A stretch of DNA of 50,549 nt from NCBI GenBank assembly GCA_030591565.1, contig JAUVAU010000010.1:1-50549 (forward strand), written 5' to 3'. Shown here in pieces: positions 1 through 8,786 of the stretch; position 1 is the stretch's first letter, and each line of letters opens with the position of its first letter. The position numbers were made by a program, and so were the translations under genes. A model generated the notes under the pieces. It ran no database searches, was not told the DNA's origin, and saw only the letters and a list, made by a program, of their open reading frames with translations. This DNA comes from Deltaproteobacteria bacterium (lineage in GTDB: Bacteria; Desulfobacterota; Deferrisomatia; Deferrisomatales; BM512).

Positions 1-95
1 AGCACGGCAATGAAGAGACTATTGGGAAATACGTTAAGAATCAGAAAAAGGACTATAAAAAGCTGCATGCTGATTATCAGTTGGTTTTGTTCTGA
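1..95 (+). CDS. C-terminal fragment of an unidentified protein
   Basis: An open frame enters from the left edge (codons from base 3) and stops at TGA 93-95, giving about 30 residues rich in Lys and Tyr and ending YQLVLF. The piece GNEETIGKYVKNQ faintly resembles the tail of IS200/IS605-type transposases, but this is too short to assign. It is followed by a terminator-like hairpin, so it probably ends its own transcript rather than being part of the fix operon. Confidence 0.5.
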   Translation, partial: HGNEETIGKYVKNQKKDYKKLHADYQLVLF

Positions 96-130
96 TACCC
101 CGCTGCTTGCGGCGGGGTAGTTCATTTTTA
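96..130 (+). terminator. Probable intrinsic terminator before fixC
   Basis: TACCCCGC (96-103) pairs perfectly with GCGGGGTA (112-119) across an 8-nt loop and is followed by a broken T-tract (121-129). It sits directly after the stop of the partial upstream gene. Confidence 0.6.
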
Positions 131-143
131 GAGGTGGAAAAAT

Positions 144-1517
144 ATGAATGATTTCGACGCGATAGTCGTCGGTGCAGGACCTTCTGGAGTAAGCGCCGCG
201 TTGACGATGGCGAGGGGAGGGATGAACGTCGTTCTCCTTGAGCGTGGCCCCTATCCCGGCTCCAAGAACCTTATGGGAGGCGTGCTCTACACCGATGTCC
301 TCTCACGCCTCATTCCCGACTTCATTGAAAAAGGCGCGCCCCTTGAGCGCCACGTGGCCGAGAAACGGTGGAGCCTGCTCTCTTCCGATTCCGCCTCCAC
401 GGCGGCTTTCAAGAATACCAAGTGGGACAAGCCCCCCTTTAATCACTCCCATACGGTGCTGCGTGCGCGCTTTGATAAATGGTTCGCCGCCCAGGCCGAG
501 GGTGAGGGGGTCGAACTGGTCTGCGGCGTGGTCGTGGATGGGATGATAAAGGAAGAGGGTAGGGTCGTGGGGGTTCGCACACGCACAGGGGAGGGAACCG
601 ACGCTGCCGAGGGCGAGCTTCGCGCGCCGGTGGTAGTGCTCTGCGAAGGGGCCAACGCGCTGCTGGCTGAAAATGAGGGGCTGAAACCCCCTGCGTCATC
701 TGATGATTGTGCAATCGGTGTAAAAGAGGTGATAAAGCTGGGTGAGGATACGATCGCCGAGCGCTTCAACCTGGAAGGTCGCCAGGGCGTCGCCTGGGAG
801 TTCATCGGGGCGGCTACCGGAGGGCTGCCGGGGGCGGGCTTTATCTATACAAACCACGATACGATCTCCGTTGGAATCGTCGCCTATCTGGGCGAAATGA
901 AAGAAGACGGAAGTACACCCTATGACCTCCTCGACACCTTCAAGGCCCATCCCGCCGTCCGCCCCTTGGTGCGGGGAGGCGAAGTGCTTGAATATGGAGC
1001 GCACCTGATCCCCGAGTCGGGCGTTGGAAGGCTGCCCATGCGGGTGAAGGATGGCCTGATGTCCGTGGGCGACGCGGCGGGGCTGATAAGCTCTGGGCCG
1101 CGCCACGAGGGGTCCAACTACGCGATGGCCTCGGGCGTCATGGCCGGTGAAACCGCGCTGGAAGCCCATGAGAGCGGCGACTACACCGTTTCCGGCCTTT
1201 CCGGTTACAACAAGGCGGTGGAGGGTAGCTTCATCTGGAAGGGGATCGAGCGCTACAGTCAGTGGCCCGGCTTCCTCAAGCAGAACCCCCAGCTCTTCTC
1301 CGGTTGGCCCGAGGCGCTGGCTGAGATGACCGCTTCCACCCTTGAGGTCGATAACTACGCCACGGGCGAAGCGGAAGACAAGCTGATGGAGCTGTTCAAC
1401 CGGCGCATCGGGGTGTTGCCCTTCGCGATGACGGCATTGCAATTGCGGAATTCCCTGAAGATTTTCGGCTACGGGAAAACAGATAAGCTACTTGAGTACA
1501 TCTCCCGTAACTGGTAG
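144..1517 (+). CDS. fixC: ETF:quinone oxidoreductase-like flavoprotein FixC
   Basis: A 457-aa FAD-dependent oxidoreductase of the FixC/ETF-QO family, which takes electrons from electron-transfer flavoprotein and passes them towards quinone. The N-terminal dinucleotide-binding fold is clear: VVGAGPSGVSAAL at about residues 8-20, with an acidic residue ending the second strand (LLERG). A second FAD motif, SVGDAAGLIS, lies near residue 309. FixC lacks the iron-sulfur domain of mitochondrial ETF-QO, and the next gene supplies it as FixX. The RBS is gaggtgg at 131-137. ETF genes (fixAB/etfBA) are not visible in the window. In this setting it may serve fatty-acid beta-oxidation (fadNAE at the other end of the window) rather than nitrogen fixation; that is inference. 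Confidence 0.9.
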   Translation: MNDFDAIVVGAGPSGVSAALTMARGGMNVVLLERGPYPGSKNLMGGVLYTDVLSRLIPDFIEKGAPLERHVAEKRWSLLSSDSASTAAFKNTKWDKPPFNHSHTVLRARFDKWFAAQAEGEGVELVCGVVVDGMIKEEGRVVGVRTRTGEGTDAAEGELRAPVVVLCEGANALLAENEGLKPPASSDDCAIGVKEVIKLGEDTIAERFNLEGRQGVAWEFIGAATGGLPGAGFIYTNHDTISVGIVAYLGEMKEDGSTPYDLLDTFKAHPAVRPLVRGGEVLEYGAHLIPESGVGRLPMRVKDGLMSVGDAAGLISSGPRHEGSNYAMASGVMAGETALEAHESGDYTVSGLSGYNKAVEGSFIWKGIERYSQWPGFLKQNPQLFSGWPEALAEMTASTLEVDNYATGEAEDKLMELFNRRIGVLPFAMTALQLRNSLKIFGYGKTDKLLEYISRNW

Positions 1518-1560
1518 CAGTGACTGGTATAAAGGCAAATAGCAAACAGGACCGGAGTGT

Positions 1561-1860
1561 ATGATGTCAGAACCACGCAAGAGCGGAGTCGAGGATCGGC
1601 TCTACGCCAATGAGATAAGGCCTGACAAGGTCAGTCACATTGAGATAACCGATGGCGAGCGCTGCCTGGAATGCGTCGCCAAGCCCTGCACGACGGCGTG
1701 CCCCGCCGGGACCTACACCCTGGACAGCGCGGGCGAGCGGATAATAATTAATTTCGATAATTGCCTCGAATGTGGAGCTTGCCGTTCGGTTTGCCCATTT
1801 TCGGTGATAGAATGGAAAAACCCGATGGGTGGCATGGGTATTTGCTACCGTTACGGTTGA
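1561..1860 (+). CDS. fixX: Ferredoxin-like protein FixX
   Basis: A 99-aa small iron-sulfur protein that partners FixC. The cysteines CLECVAKPCTTACP (about residues 35-48) and CLECGACRSVCP (about 68-79) fit the FixX pattern of a 4Fe-4S ferredoxin with one well-formed CxxCxxC site. It lies 43 bp after fixC, in the usual fixC-fixX order, and most likely receives electrons from the FixC flavin for quinone reduction. A second ATG follows one codon later (1564), so the exact start is uncertain by one residue. Confidence 0.9.
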   Translation: MMSEPRKSGVEDRLYANEIRPDKVSHIEITDGERCLECVAKPCTTACPAGTYTLDSAGERIIINFDNCLECGACRSVCPFSVIEWKNPMGGMGICYRYG

Positions 1861-1885
1861 TTGAAGTTGAAAAGGAGCTTTTAAG

Positions 1886-2860
1886 ATGGAATTCCCCAGC
1901 CTGAGACTCAGGCGTCTGCGCCGCAACGACACCCTACGCCGCATGGTCCGCGAGAACGTGCTGACCCCCGACGATTTCATCTATCCCCTCTTCGTGCGCG
2001 AAGGCAAGGGGATCAAGTCGGAGATCTCCTCCATGCCCGGCCAGTACCAGCTCTCCATCGACGAGGCGGTGAAGACCGCCCGCGAAGCGTGGAAGCTGGG
2101 CGTGCCTGCGGTGATCCTCTTCGGCATCCCCGACCACAAGGATGAGATCGGCAGCTCCGGCTTCGATCCCGACGGCATCGTCCAGCGGGCGGTCAGGGCG
2201 ATCAAGGACGCGATACCTGAACTGTGCGTCATCACTGACGTTTGCATGTGCGAGTACACAAGCCACGGCCACTGCGGCGCGATAAAGGATGGCGACGTGG
2301 ACAACGACGCCACCCTGGAGCTGCTGGCGAAGGAAGCGATCACCCACGCAGCTTCGGGTGCCGATATAGTGGCCCCCTCCGATATGATGGATGGCCGCGT
2401 GGCGGCTATTCGCGACGCGCTGGATGATGAGGGGTTCGAGAACATCCCGATCATGGCCTATGCCGCCAAATACGCCTCCTCCTTCTATGGTCCCTTTCGC
2501 GACGCAGCGGAATCGCCCCCCTCTTTTGGCGACCGGCGCTCCTATCAGATGGACCCCGCCAACGCGCTGGAGGCGTTGAGGGAAGTGGAGCTGGACATCG
2601 CCGAGGGCGCCGATATAGTCATGGTCAAGCCCGCGCTGCCCTATCTGGACATCATCTCCTCGATCAAGAGCCAGTTCGGGTTGCCCACCGCCGCCTACAA
2701 TGTGAGCGGCGAGTACTCCATGATCCACGCAATGGACCGGCTGGGGTGGGGCGATGGCAAGGGGCTGATGATGGAGTCGCTCATCTCCATAAAGCGCGCC
2801 GGGGCGGACATGATCCTGACCTATTTCGCGCTGGACGCCGCCAAGGTTTTGAATGGCTGA
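1886..2860 (+). CDS. hemB: Delta-aminolevulinic acid dehydratase (porphobilinogen synthase)
   Basis: A 324-aa HemB, condensing two 5-aminolevulinate molecules to porphobilinogen in haem/sirohaem/cobalamin synthesis. The zinc site is intact in [14 protein letters not shown] (Cys near 118, 120 and 128), so this is a Zn-dependent form. The Schiff-base lysines are present in AAKYASSF (about 195) and VKPALPYLD (about 247). The length is normal for the family. It follows fixX by 25 bp with an AAAAGGAG ribosome-binding site, so it may be co-transcribed with it, although the pairing has no obvious pathway logic. Confidence 0.97.
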   Translation: MEFPSLRLRRLRRNDTLRRMVRENVLTPDDFIYPLFVREGKGIKSEISSMPGQYQLSIDEAVKTAREAWKLGVPAVILFGIPDHKDEIGSSGFDPDGIVQRAVRAIKDAIPELCVITDVCMCEYTSHGHCGAIKDGDVDNDATLELLAKEAITHAASGADIVAPSDMMDGRVAAIRDALDDEGFENIPIMAYAAKYASSFYGPFRDAAESPPSFGDRRSYQMDPANALEALREVELDIAEGADIVMVKPALPYLDIISSIKSQFGLPTAAYNVSGEYSMIHAMDRLGWGDGKGLMMESLISIKRAGADMILTYFALDAAKVLNG

Positions 2861-2878
2861 CACCAACTCAATGTAGAG

Positions 2879-3067
2879 GTGCTAGTGGAATATAAAGTTG
2901 TAGAAATTTCAGTAGTTACAGAAGAAAATCTGACACGGGTCCTAAATGAGATGACCGGTGCGGGCTGGAGCTTCGACAACTTCAATTTCGCCATGCGCGA
3001 TAGTTCCCACAGACCCTCCATGGCGTTCGCCATTTTCAGGAGGAACCCGAAGGAAGAGGAGGAGTAA
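2879..3067 (+). CDS. Small DUF4177-like protein
   Basis: A 62-aa protein read from GTG 2879; GTG 2885 is an alternative. It has the shape of a DUF4177 protein: an early EYKVVEI strand, a helix (ENLTRVLNEMTGAGW) and a closing strand with MAFAIFRR, then an acidic tail. Function is unknown. It lies 18 bp after hemB and 2 bp before the next gene, so it is probably part of the same transcript. Confidence 0.7.
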   Translation: MLVEYKVVEISVVTEENLTRVLNEMTGAGWSFDNFNFAMRDSSHRPSMAFAIFRRNPKEEEE

Positions 3068-3069
3068 GA

Positions 3070-3453
3070 ATGAGAATTGCCGCCATAGTCGTTGCTTTTT
3101 CGCTGCTCACCCTGGCTGCTGCGCCTGTCTGGGCGCTGTCGGTCTCCCGCATCGCCACCTCGGCAGAGGTCGTGGCGCGTGAACCGGTCGATCCGACCAC
3201 CATCTTCACCGCTGATGTCGGTACGGTTTATTGCTTCACCCAGCTCACGGATATCGGCGAGTCCACCACCATCCACCACCTGTGGAGCCATGAAGGGACA
3301 ACGATGGCAGATGTGGAGCTGACCATCGAGGGCACAAGCTGGCGCACCTGGTCCAGCAAGAAGATAATGCCCTACCTCAAGGGTAAATGGACTGTTACGG
3401 TGACCGACGCGCAAGGTGTTGAAATTTCGACCGTCGACTTCTCGGTTGAATGA
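3070..3453 (+). CDS. Secreted DUF2914-like protein
   Basis: A 127-aa protein with a clear Sec signal peptide (MRIAAIVVAFSLLTLAAAPVWA, cleavage probably after WALS or WA). The mature part is beta-rich, with VYCFTQLTDIG, HHLWSHEG and a closing GKWTVTVTDAQG strand, as in DUF2914 proteins. The family is periplasmic or attached to membrane proteins in deltaproteobacteria and has no known biochemical role. It lies 2 bp after the preceding small gene and 5 bp before polA, an apparently continuous run. Confidence 0.75.
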   Translation: MRIAAIVVAFSLLTLAAAPVWALSVSRIATSAEVVAREPVDPTTIFTADVGTVYCFTQLTDIGESTTIHHLWSHEGTTMADVELTIEGTSWRTWSSKKIMPYLKGKWTVTVTDAQGVEISTVDFSVE

Positions 3454-3458
3454 TTTAG

Positions 3459-6041
3459 ATGAGTCGGGTCTACCTGCTTGACGCAACCAACCTGCTCTAT
3501 CGAGCTTTTCACGCAATCCGGGGGATGCACTCCTCCTCCGGATTGCCTACCAACGCCGCGTTTGGCATGGTCAATATGCTCTTTCGCCTCCGGCGTGAAG
3601 AGACCCCCGATAAGATAATCGCTGTCTTCGACCCCCGCGGTCCCACCCTGAAGCACAAGATCGACCCCGAATACAAGGCCAACCGGGACAAGACCCCCGA
3701 CGAGCTGATCGTCCAAATCCCCTATGTTCACAGGGTCTTCGAGGCGCTTGGGGTTCCGGTGGTCGTGGTGGATGGGGTAGAAGCCGACGACGTGATAGGC
3801 ACGCTGGGCGCTTCCTACGTGGCCGAGGGGAACCAGGTCACGGTGGTAACCGGCGATAAGGATTTCTGCCAGCTGGTGGGGCCGTCGCTCTCCCTTCTCG
3901 ACACGATGAGCAACAAACGCACCGGCCCGGCCCAGGTGGTGGAGCGGATGGGGGTCGAGGCGGGGCTGGTCATCGATCTGCTGGCGATAACCGGCGACAA
4001 GGTGGACAATATCTTTGGCGTGCCCGGTGTGGGCCCCAAGGGCGCGGCCAAGCTGCTGCTGGAATACGGCAGTATGGAAGCGGTGCTGGACCACGGTGAC
4101 GAGCTAAAGGGGAAGCGTGGCGAGGCGGTGAGGCAATACGCCGACCGGGTAAGGGGAAACCGCCCGATGGTGACTATCGAGACCGGTCTCGACCTCAATA
4201 TCGACCCCGCCAAGCTGGAGTCCTCCAGAATGGATCGCACAAGCGCGGCCAGGGTGCTGAGAGAACTTGAGTTCCACCGCTTCGTCGCCGAGCTGGGACT
4301 GGACGAGGTGGTTGACCGTCTTCCCGAAGAGAGCGGACAAGAGAGCGGACAAGAAGGTGGACAAGAAGGTGGACAAGAGAGGGAAAGTCAGGCGGGGGCA
4401 GTGGCTGGCGACGCGGACTCCTTTATCCACGCCGACTGGGTGGCCCTTGTCCCCCCCACGGAGGAAAACCCTTTGTGGGGCGCGGCCTTTGCCGATGGTG
4501 ACGAGCTGACCGCACTTGAGTTCGCTCCCGCGTCAATTCCCCCGCGCATCAACGACCCCAGCACGTCTGTCATCGGCCACTCCCTGAAGGAATCCATAGC
4601 CGCCATTGAGAAACTCGGAATTTCCGACGAGATGATCCATTTCGACACCGAGGTGGCCGCCTATCTGCTCTTTCCGGGCAGGCGCGACTACGCATTGGCG
4701 GATTTGGCGCGTGACAGGGGCATTCCCACCACCAATCCGGATGAACCGGGACAACGGGCGCTCACCCTCTTGCAGACCGCTGTAGCGCTGGAAGCGGAGC
4801 TGAAGCAGAAGGGGATGGACAACCTCTTCCATGAGATCGAGATGCCGTTGGTGGCGCTCCTGGCAAAGATGGAGAGCGCCGGGGTGAAGGTGGACCGGGA
4901 GAGCCTTGCGGGGTTGTCAGAGGAATACGCCGAAAAGATTAAACTCCTTGAGGCGCAGATTTATGAGCAGGCGGGCAGGGAGTTCAACCCCAATAGCCCC
5001 AAGCAGCTGGCCCAGGTTCTCTTTGAAGAATTAAAGCTCCCGGTAATCAGGAAGACGGCCACCGGTTACTCCACCGACGCCGGCGTGCTCGACGAGCTGG
5101 CCCTCTCCCATCCCCTGCCGGGGTTTGTGCTGGAGTACCGCAGCTTCGCCAAGCTCAAGAACTCCTTTATCGACACCCTGCCAAAGCTGGTCGACCCTGT
5201 TGACGGGCGCATCCACGCCTCCTTTCACCAGACGGTCACCGCCACCGGCAGGCTCAGCTCATCGAACCCCAACCTCCAGAATATTCCCATCAGGGGAGAG
5301 GAGGGCAGGCGCATCCGCCAGGCGTTCGTCGCCGAGCCGGGTTACCGGCTCGTCTCCGCCGATTACTCCCAGATCGAGCTGAGGGTGATGGCGCATATGA
5401 GCGACGACAAGGTTTTGATCGAGCTGTTCAAGACCGGGCGCGACGTACACGCGGAGACGGCGTCAAGGCTCTTCGGCGTGGGTCCGCTGGGCGTCACCGC
5501 CGAGATGCGCCGACAGGCCAAGACGGTCAACTTCGGCATCCTCTACGGCATCAGCCCCTTTGGGTTGGCGCGCCAGCTGGGGGTGGGCCGTGACGAGGCC
5601 TCCATGATGATAAAGGCCTACTTCAAGACCTTCCCCGGCGTCAATTCCTTCATCTCAAACCTCATAGAAGAAGCTGAAAACACAGGGGAAAGCCGCACCA
5701 TGCTGGGACGCGTCAGGCCGCTGCCCGAGATAAAAGACAGCAACCGCAACCGGCGCGAGGCGTCGCAACGCCTGGCTGTGAACTCGCCCATTCAGGGCAG
5801 CGCGGCGGACCTGATAAAGCGCGCCATGATCGACGCGGTGGAGCTGTTCAAGCGGGAAAAAGTGGATGGCCGGATGATTCTCCAGGTCCACGATGAGCTT
5901 GTCTTTGAAGTGGCCGAAACCGACGTGAAGCGCGCCGAACTGCTGGTGGTCCAGGCGATGGAGTCGGCATGGGAACTCAAAGTGCGTCTGGTGGCGCAGG
6001 CGGGCAGCGGTCCTGATTGGTATTCTGCTCACGGTGCCTGA
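3459..6041 (+). CDS. polA: DNA polymerase I
   Basis: An 860-aa Pol I for Okazaki-fragment processing and repair. The 5'-nuclease domain (residues 1 to about 290) carries DATNLLYRAFHAI, the RDKTPDEL arch and GVPGVGPKGAAKLL (helix-hairpin-helix). The polymerase domain has motif A DYSQIELRVMAHM (about 634), motif B KTVNFGILYGIS (about 688) and motif C QVHDELVFE (about 808). The middle domain lacks the 3'-5' exonuclease residues: no DxE ExoI motif, the ExoII position reads GHSLKESIAAIEK, and there is no YxxxD in ExoIII. Proofreading is therefore probably lost, as in Bacillus and Thermus. A low-complexity linker of GQE/GGQ units lies at about residues 290-308. The last 17 codons are the first unit of a tandem repeat that continues past the stop. 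Confidence 0.97.
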   Translation: MSRVYLLDATNLLYRAFHAIRGMHSSSGLPTNAAFGMVNMLFRLRREETPDKIIAVFDPRGPTLKHKIDPEYKANRDKTPDELIVQIPYVHRVFEALGVPVVVVDGVEADDVIGTLGASYVAEGNQVTVVTGDKDFCQLVGPSLSLLDTMSNKRTGPAQVVERMGVEAGLVIDLLAITGDKVDNIFGVPGVGPKGAAKLLLEYGSMEAVLDHGDELKGKRGEAVRQYADRVRGNRPMVTIETGLDLNIDPAKLESSRMDRTSAARVLRELEFHRFVAELGLDEVVDRLPEESGQESGQEGGQEGGQERESQAGAVAGDADSFIHADWVALVPPTEENPLWGAAFADGDELTALEFAPASIPPRINDPSTSVIGHSLKESIAAIEKLGISDEMIHFDTEVAAYLLFPGRRDYALADLARDRGIPTTNPDEPGQRALTLLQTAVALEAELKQKGMDNLFHEIEMPLVALLAKMESAGVKVDRESLAGLSEEYAEKIKLLEAQIYEQAGREFNPNSPKQLAQVLFEELKLPVIRKTATGYSTDAGVLDELALSHPLPGFVLEYRSFAKLKNSFIDTLPKLVDPVDGRIHASFHQTVTATGRLSSSNPNLQNIPIRGEEGRRIRQAFVAEPGYRLVSADYSQIELRVMAHMSDDKVLIELFKTGRDVHAETASRLFGVGPLGVTAEMRRQAKTVNFGILYGISPFGLARQLGVGRDEASMMIKAYFKTFPGVNSFISNLIEEAENTGESRTMLGRVRPLPEIKDSNRNRREASQRLAVNSPIQGSAADLIKRAMIDAVELFKREKVDGRMILQVHDELVFEVAETDVKRAELLVVQAMESAWELKVRLVAQAGSGPDWYSAHGA

Positions 6042-6168
6042 GGTGAGATTGGTGGCGCAGGTGGGCAGCAATTTTGATTGGCAATAGGGCCACGGCGGCT
6101 GAGGTGAGATTGGTGGCGCAGGTGGGCAGCAATCTTGACTGGCAATAGGGCCACGGCGGCTGAAGTAG
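5991..6168 (+). repeat. Tandem repeat duplicating the polA 3' end
   Basis: Three direct units with a 60-61 bp period start at 5991, 6051 and 6112; the last is partial. Each begins GGTGGCGCAG and holds GGGCAGC..TGA(T/C)TGG and a GGCTGA-type stop. Unit 1 is the coding end of polA including its TGA; units 2 and 3 lie after the stop. Units 2 and 3 are closer to each other (about 2-3 differences) than to unit 1, so the duplication of the non-coding unit is the more recent. Confidence 0.85.
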
Positions 6169-6242
6169 TTCGAGACCTTTGGGCCGTCCAGGCCAATAGC
6201 CCTCAAACGCTTTAAAATCAAGGATACACAGTTCAATGTGCC

Positions 6243-6271
6243 TTGACTTGCCCCTTGGGTAGGTTTACGAT
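6243..6271 (+). promoter_or_regulatory. Predicted sigma70-type promoter for zapB-like/zapA
   Basis: TTGACT (6243-6248), a 17-bp spacer and TACGAT (6266-6271). The predicted start is only a few bases before ATG 6283, which favours the downstream ATG 6295 (preceded by GGAGAAG) as the real start of the next gene. Confidence 0.4.
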
Positions 6272-6282
6272 GTCAGAAAGGC

Positions 6283-6543
6283 ATGGAGAAGCCTATGCAC
6301 GTGGAAAAACTGAATCTTCTGGAGAAAAGGTTAGAAAAGTTCGTTGAGTGCTTCGCGCAACTCAAGGAGGACAACGAGGCTCTGCGTCTGCATCTGGAGT
6401 CAAAGTCCGATCGAATTGTAGAGTTGGAGGCAGAAGTTGACGGCTTGAAGCGGCGCAGGGAGCAGTTTCGCGTCGGTGTCGATAGGGTCAACGCTGTAGT
6501 TAAAAAGCTGGAGCAGTATCGGGAAGTGGAGACAGCAAATTGA
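6283..6543 (+). CDS. ZapB-like coiled-coil cell-division protein
   Basis: An 86-aa (or 82-aa from ATG 6295), highly charged protein predicted to be almost wholly coiled coil, with heptads from LEKRLEKFVECFAQL through VELEAEVDGLKRRREQ to AVVKKLEQY. Size, composition and position immediately before zapA fit the ZapB-like proteins that bridge ZapA and the Z-ring periphery. Its stop overlaps the zapA start, implying coupled translation. Sequence identity to true ZapB cannot be judged from coiled-coil composition alone. Confidence 0.65.
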   Translation: MEKPMHVEKLNLLEKRLEKFVECFAQLKEDNEALRLHLESKSDRIVELEAEVDGLKRRREQFRVGVDRVNAVVKKLEQYREVETAN

Positions 6544-6833
6544 AGTCAAGCGAGGTTAAAATTTTCGGCCACACCTTTTCACTGCGCGCCGACATAGATG
6601 ATGTGGAAATCCAGCGCGTAGCTGAACACGTTGATTCACGGATGAAAGAGGTGGCCGCCTCTTCGCCCTCCGCGTCTGTATTGCAGGTGGCTATTTTGGC
6701 CGCACTCGATATTGCGAGCGAGAGCCCCAAATCTCAAGTCGATCCGGAAATGGCTGGATTGGTGGAACAAAAAGCGGACGCTATGCTCCGGTTGCTGGAC
6801 TCTGCGGCTCCTGAGTTAAGCGCGACAACCTAA
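6540..6833 (+). CDS. zapA: Cell division protein ZapA
   Basis: A 97-aa ZapA, which binds and cross-links FtsZ filaments. The family opening strand-turn EVKIFGHTFSLRAD is followed by the helix with VAEHVDSRMKEVA and the VLQVAILAALDIASE segment. The TTG start at 6540 overlaps the TGA of the upstream gene. The 6S RNA begins directly after the stop, the same neighbour relation as zapA-ssrS in proteobacteria, which supports both calls. Confidence 0.85.
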   Translation: MKSSEVKIFGHTFSLRADIDDVEIQRVAEHVDSRMKEVAASSPSASVLQVAILAALDIASESPKSQVDPEMAGLVEQKADAMLRLLDSAAPELSATT

Positions 6834-6842
6834 AAATTTGAA

Positions 6843-7036
6843 CAAGATTTCCCCTGCGGTGTTCGTGATCCGGCGGATACATGTTGAGCCAACGATACGA
6901 TATGGGGAGTTCTTCCCGATCGTGGACGGCACGCCCCCTCGGGGGATCCGACAAAGCGATCGCAGGACGCCCACCTATTCCGGGCAAGGTTCAACCGAGC
7001 CTTGCTGGACACGGCACATGCGGGGGATCCCTTTTG
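6843..7036 (+). ncRNA. ssrS: 6S RNA
   Basis: A non-coding stretch after zapA folds like 6S RNA, the sigma70-RNA polymerase mimic. The 5' arm CCCCTGCGGTGTTCGTG (6851-6867) pairs with ACGGCACATGCGGGG (7011-7025), allowing small bulges. GTTGAGCC (6883-6890) pairs with GGTTCAAC (6988-6995) over eight bases, including one G-U. An apical CCCCCTCGGGGG hairpin lies near 6932-6943. The size (about 190 nt), the long interrupted helix and the zapA-downstream location are typical. Exact ends are estimates. Confidence 0.85.
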
Positions 7037-7039
7037 GGG

Positions 7040-7061
7040 GAACTGAAAGTTCAAGTTTTTT
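7040..7061 (+). terminator. Weak terminator after 6S RNA
   Basis: GAACT (7040-7044) pairs with AGTTC (7048-7052) around a GAA loop, followed by AAG and a run of six T (7056-7061). The stem is short, but the placement just after 6S RNA fits. Confidence 0.5.
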
Positions 7062-7226
7062 AGCACACCTCGAAGTCTGACCTGACCTTCGGCCCACCCT
7101 TATCTATCATCCGGGGCCGAAACCTCCACACAGAAGCATTCAAGTTTGAATTATTTTCTCCACCCCCCGTTAACGGGCCCCTACACGTGTGTTCGGGTCT
7201 TTTGAAAAAGAGAAGGGAGCAGCACT
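7062..7226 (+). other. Leader region of rny
   Basis: Non-coding sequence between the 6S terminator and rny. It contains TTCGGCCC (7088-7095) and GGGCCGAA (7114-7121), a perfect 8-bp inverted repeat with an 18-nt loop, and an AAGGGAG ribosome-binding site near 7211. No convincing sigma70 promoter was found, and no riboswitch is recognised. Confidence 0.4.
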
Positions 7227-8786
7227 TTGGATAATACAATCATCGCAGTGCTCATCGTGGTAGTCGCGGTAGCGGCGTTCGCGATCGCGTGGATACTGGG
7301 GAGAAAAGCCCAGGGACCCGCTGCAGGCGGTCGTGTCGATACAGATAAATTAGTGGAAGAAGCCCAAAAACAGGCTGAAATAATCCGCAAAGAGGCACAA
7401 CTCAAAGCCAAGGAAGAGATCCTCGCCCAAAGGGCAAAGTTTGAATCCGAGTTGGAGCAGCGCAAGGTAGATGTCGTCAGGCAGGAGAACCGTCTTCAGC
7501 AGCGTGAGGAATCGCAGGGCAGGAAAGAAGACAACCTCGACAAGCGCGACGAGAAACTAAACGAAGTTGAAAGAAAGCTCCAGTCACGCCAGAGCGATCT
7601 GGATAAACGCCACTCCATCCTGCAAAAGCGCGAGCAGGAGATCGTCTCCAACCTGGAACGCATCTCCAACATGAGCGCCGAAGAAGCCAAGGAAGAGCTG
7701 ATGGCGAACATGGTCAGCGAGGCCCGTCATGAGTCGGCCAAGATGGTTCGCGAAATTGACGATGAGGCCAAAAAGAGCGCGGACAAGAAGGCCAAGGAGT
7801 ACATCAGCCTTGCGATCCAACGCTACGCGGGTGACTACGTGGCCGAGAGAACCGTCTCCTCGGTTCAGCTCCCCAATGAGGAGATGAAAGGGCGCATCAT
7901 CGGTCGCGAGGGCCGCAACATCCGCGCAATCGAGGCCGCCACCGGTATCGACCTGATCGTGGACGACACCCCGGAGACTGTGCTCCTCTCGGGTTACAAC
8001 CCGGTCAGGCGCGAGGTCGCGAGGATTGCCCTTGAGCGGCTTATCTCCGATGGGCGCATCCACCCGGCGCGCATTGAAGAGGTCGTCAATCTGGCGGCGA
8101 AGGATGTTGAGAAGGAAATCCAGGAGGCTGGCGAGCAGGCGACCTTCGACGTGGGTGTGCATGGCATCCACGCTGAGCTGGTTACCCTGATCGGCAGGCT
8201 GAAGTACCGCACATCTTTTGCCCAGAACGTCCTCGCCCACTCAATCGAGGTCGCCTTCCTCTGTGGAGTGATGGCAGCCGAATTGGGACTGGATGTCAAA
8301 AAAGCCAAACGAGCCGGGCTCCTCCACGACATCGGCAAGGCGGTTGACCACGAGGTTGAGGGCTCCCACGCCATCATCGGCGCCGACCTCGCGCGCAAAT
8401 ATCGTGAACCCCAGGACATAGTCCACGCAATCGCGAGCCACCATGACGACCAGAAGCAGGAGTCGATCCTCGATGTGCTCGTGCAGTCAGCCGATGCGCT
8501 CAGCGCGGCGAGACCCGGCGCACGGCGCGAGATGCTTGAGAGCTACGTCAAACGTCTGGAAGATCTTGAGAAGATCGCCAACGACTTTGACGGTGTGGGT
8601 AAATCCTTCGCCATTCAGGCGGGGCGCGAGCTTCGCATCATGGTGATGAGCGATAAGGTCGATGACGACAACGCGATGCTGCTCAGTAAGGATATCGCCC
8701 GCAAGGTCGAGCAGGAGCTCTCCTATCCCGGCCAGATCAAGATTACCGTGATACGGGAAACCCGAGCAGTGGACTACGCCAAATAG
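7227..8786 (+). CDS. rny: Ribonuclease Y
   Basis: A 519-aa membrane-anchored endoribonuclease starting mRNA decay. It has an N-terminal transmembrane helix (about 3-23), a long charged coiled coil (about 40-170), a KH RNA-binding domain with the [15 protein letters not shown] loop (about 218-232) and an HD domain with [13 protein letters not shown] (about 364-376). The TTG start has a good Shine-Dalgarno sequence and matches the family length. It overlaps ymdB by one base, the standard rny-ymdB pair. Confidence 0.97.
   Translation: MDNTIIAVLIVVVAVAAFAIAWILGRKAQGPAAGGRVDTDKLVEEAQKQAEIIRKEAQLKAKEEILAQRAKFESELEQRKVDVVRQENRLQQREESQGRKEDNLDKRDEKLNEVERKLQSRQSDLDKRHSILQKREQEIVSNLERISNMSAEEAKEELMANMVSEARHESAKMVREIDDEAKKSADKKAKEYISLAIQRYAGDYVAERTVSSVQLPNEEMKGRIIGREGRNIRAIEAATGIDLIVDDTPETVLLSGYNPVRREVARIALERLISDGRIHPARIEEVVNLAAKDVEKEIQEAGEQATFDVGVHGIHAELVTLIGRLKYRTSFAQNVLAHSIEVAFLCGVMAAELGLDVKKAKRAGLLHDIGKAVDHEVEGSHAIIGADLARKYREPQDIVHAIASHHDDQKQESILDVLVQSADALSAARPGARREMLESYVKRLEDLEKIANDFDGVGKSFAIQAGRELRIMVMSDKVDDDNAMLLSKDIARKVEQELSYPGQIKITVIRETRAVDYAK

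Noticed and set aside
696-1442. Long minus-strand open frames inside fixC, hemB, lysS, guaB and fadE
   Set aside because: These are antisense shadows in high-GC coding DNA and show no family motifs.
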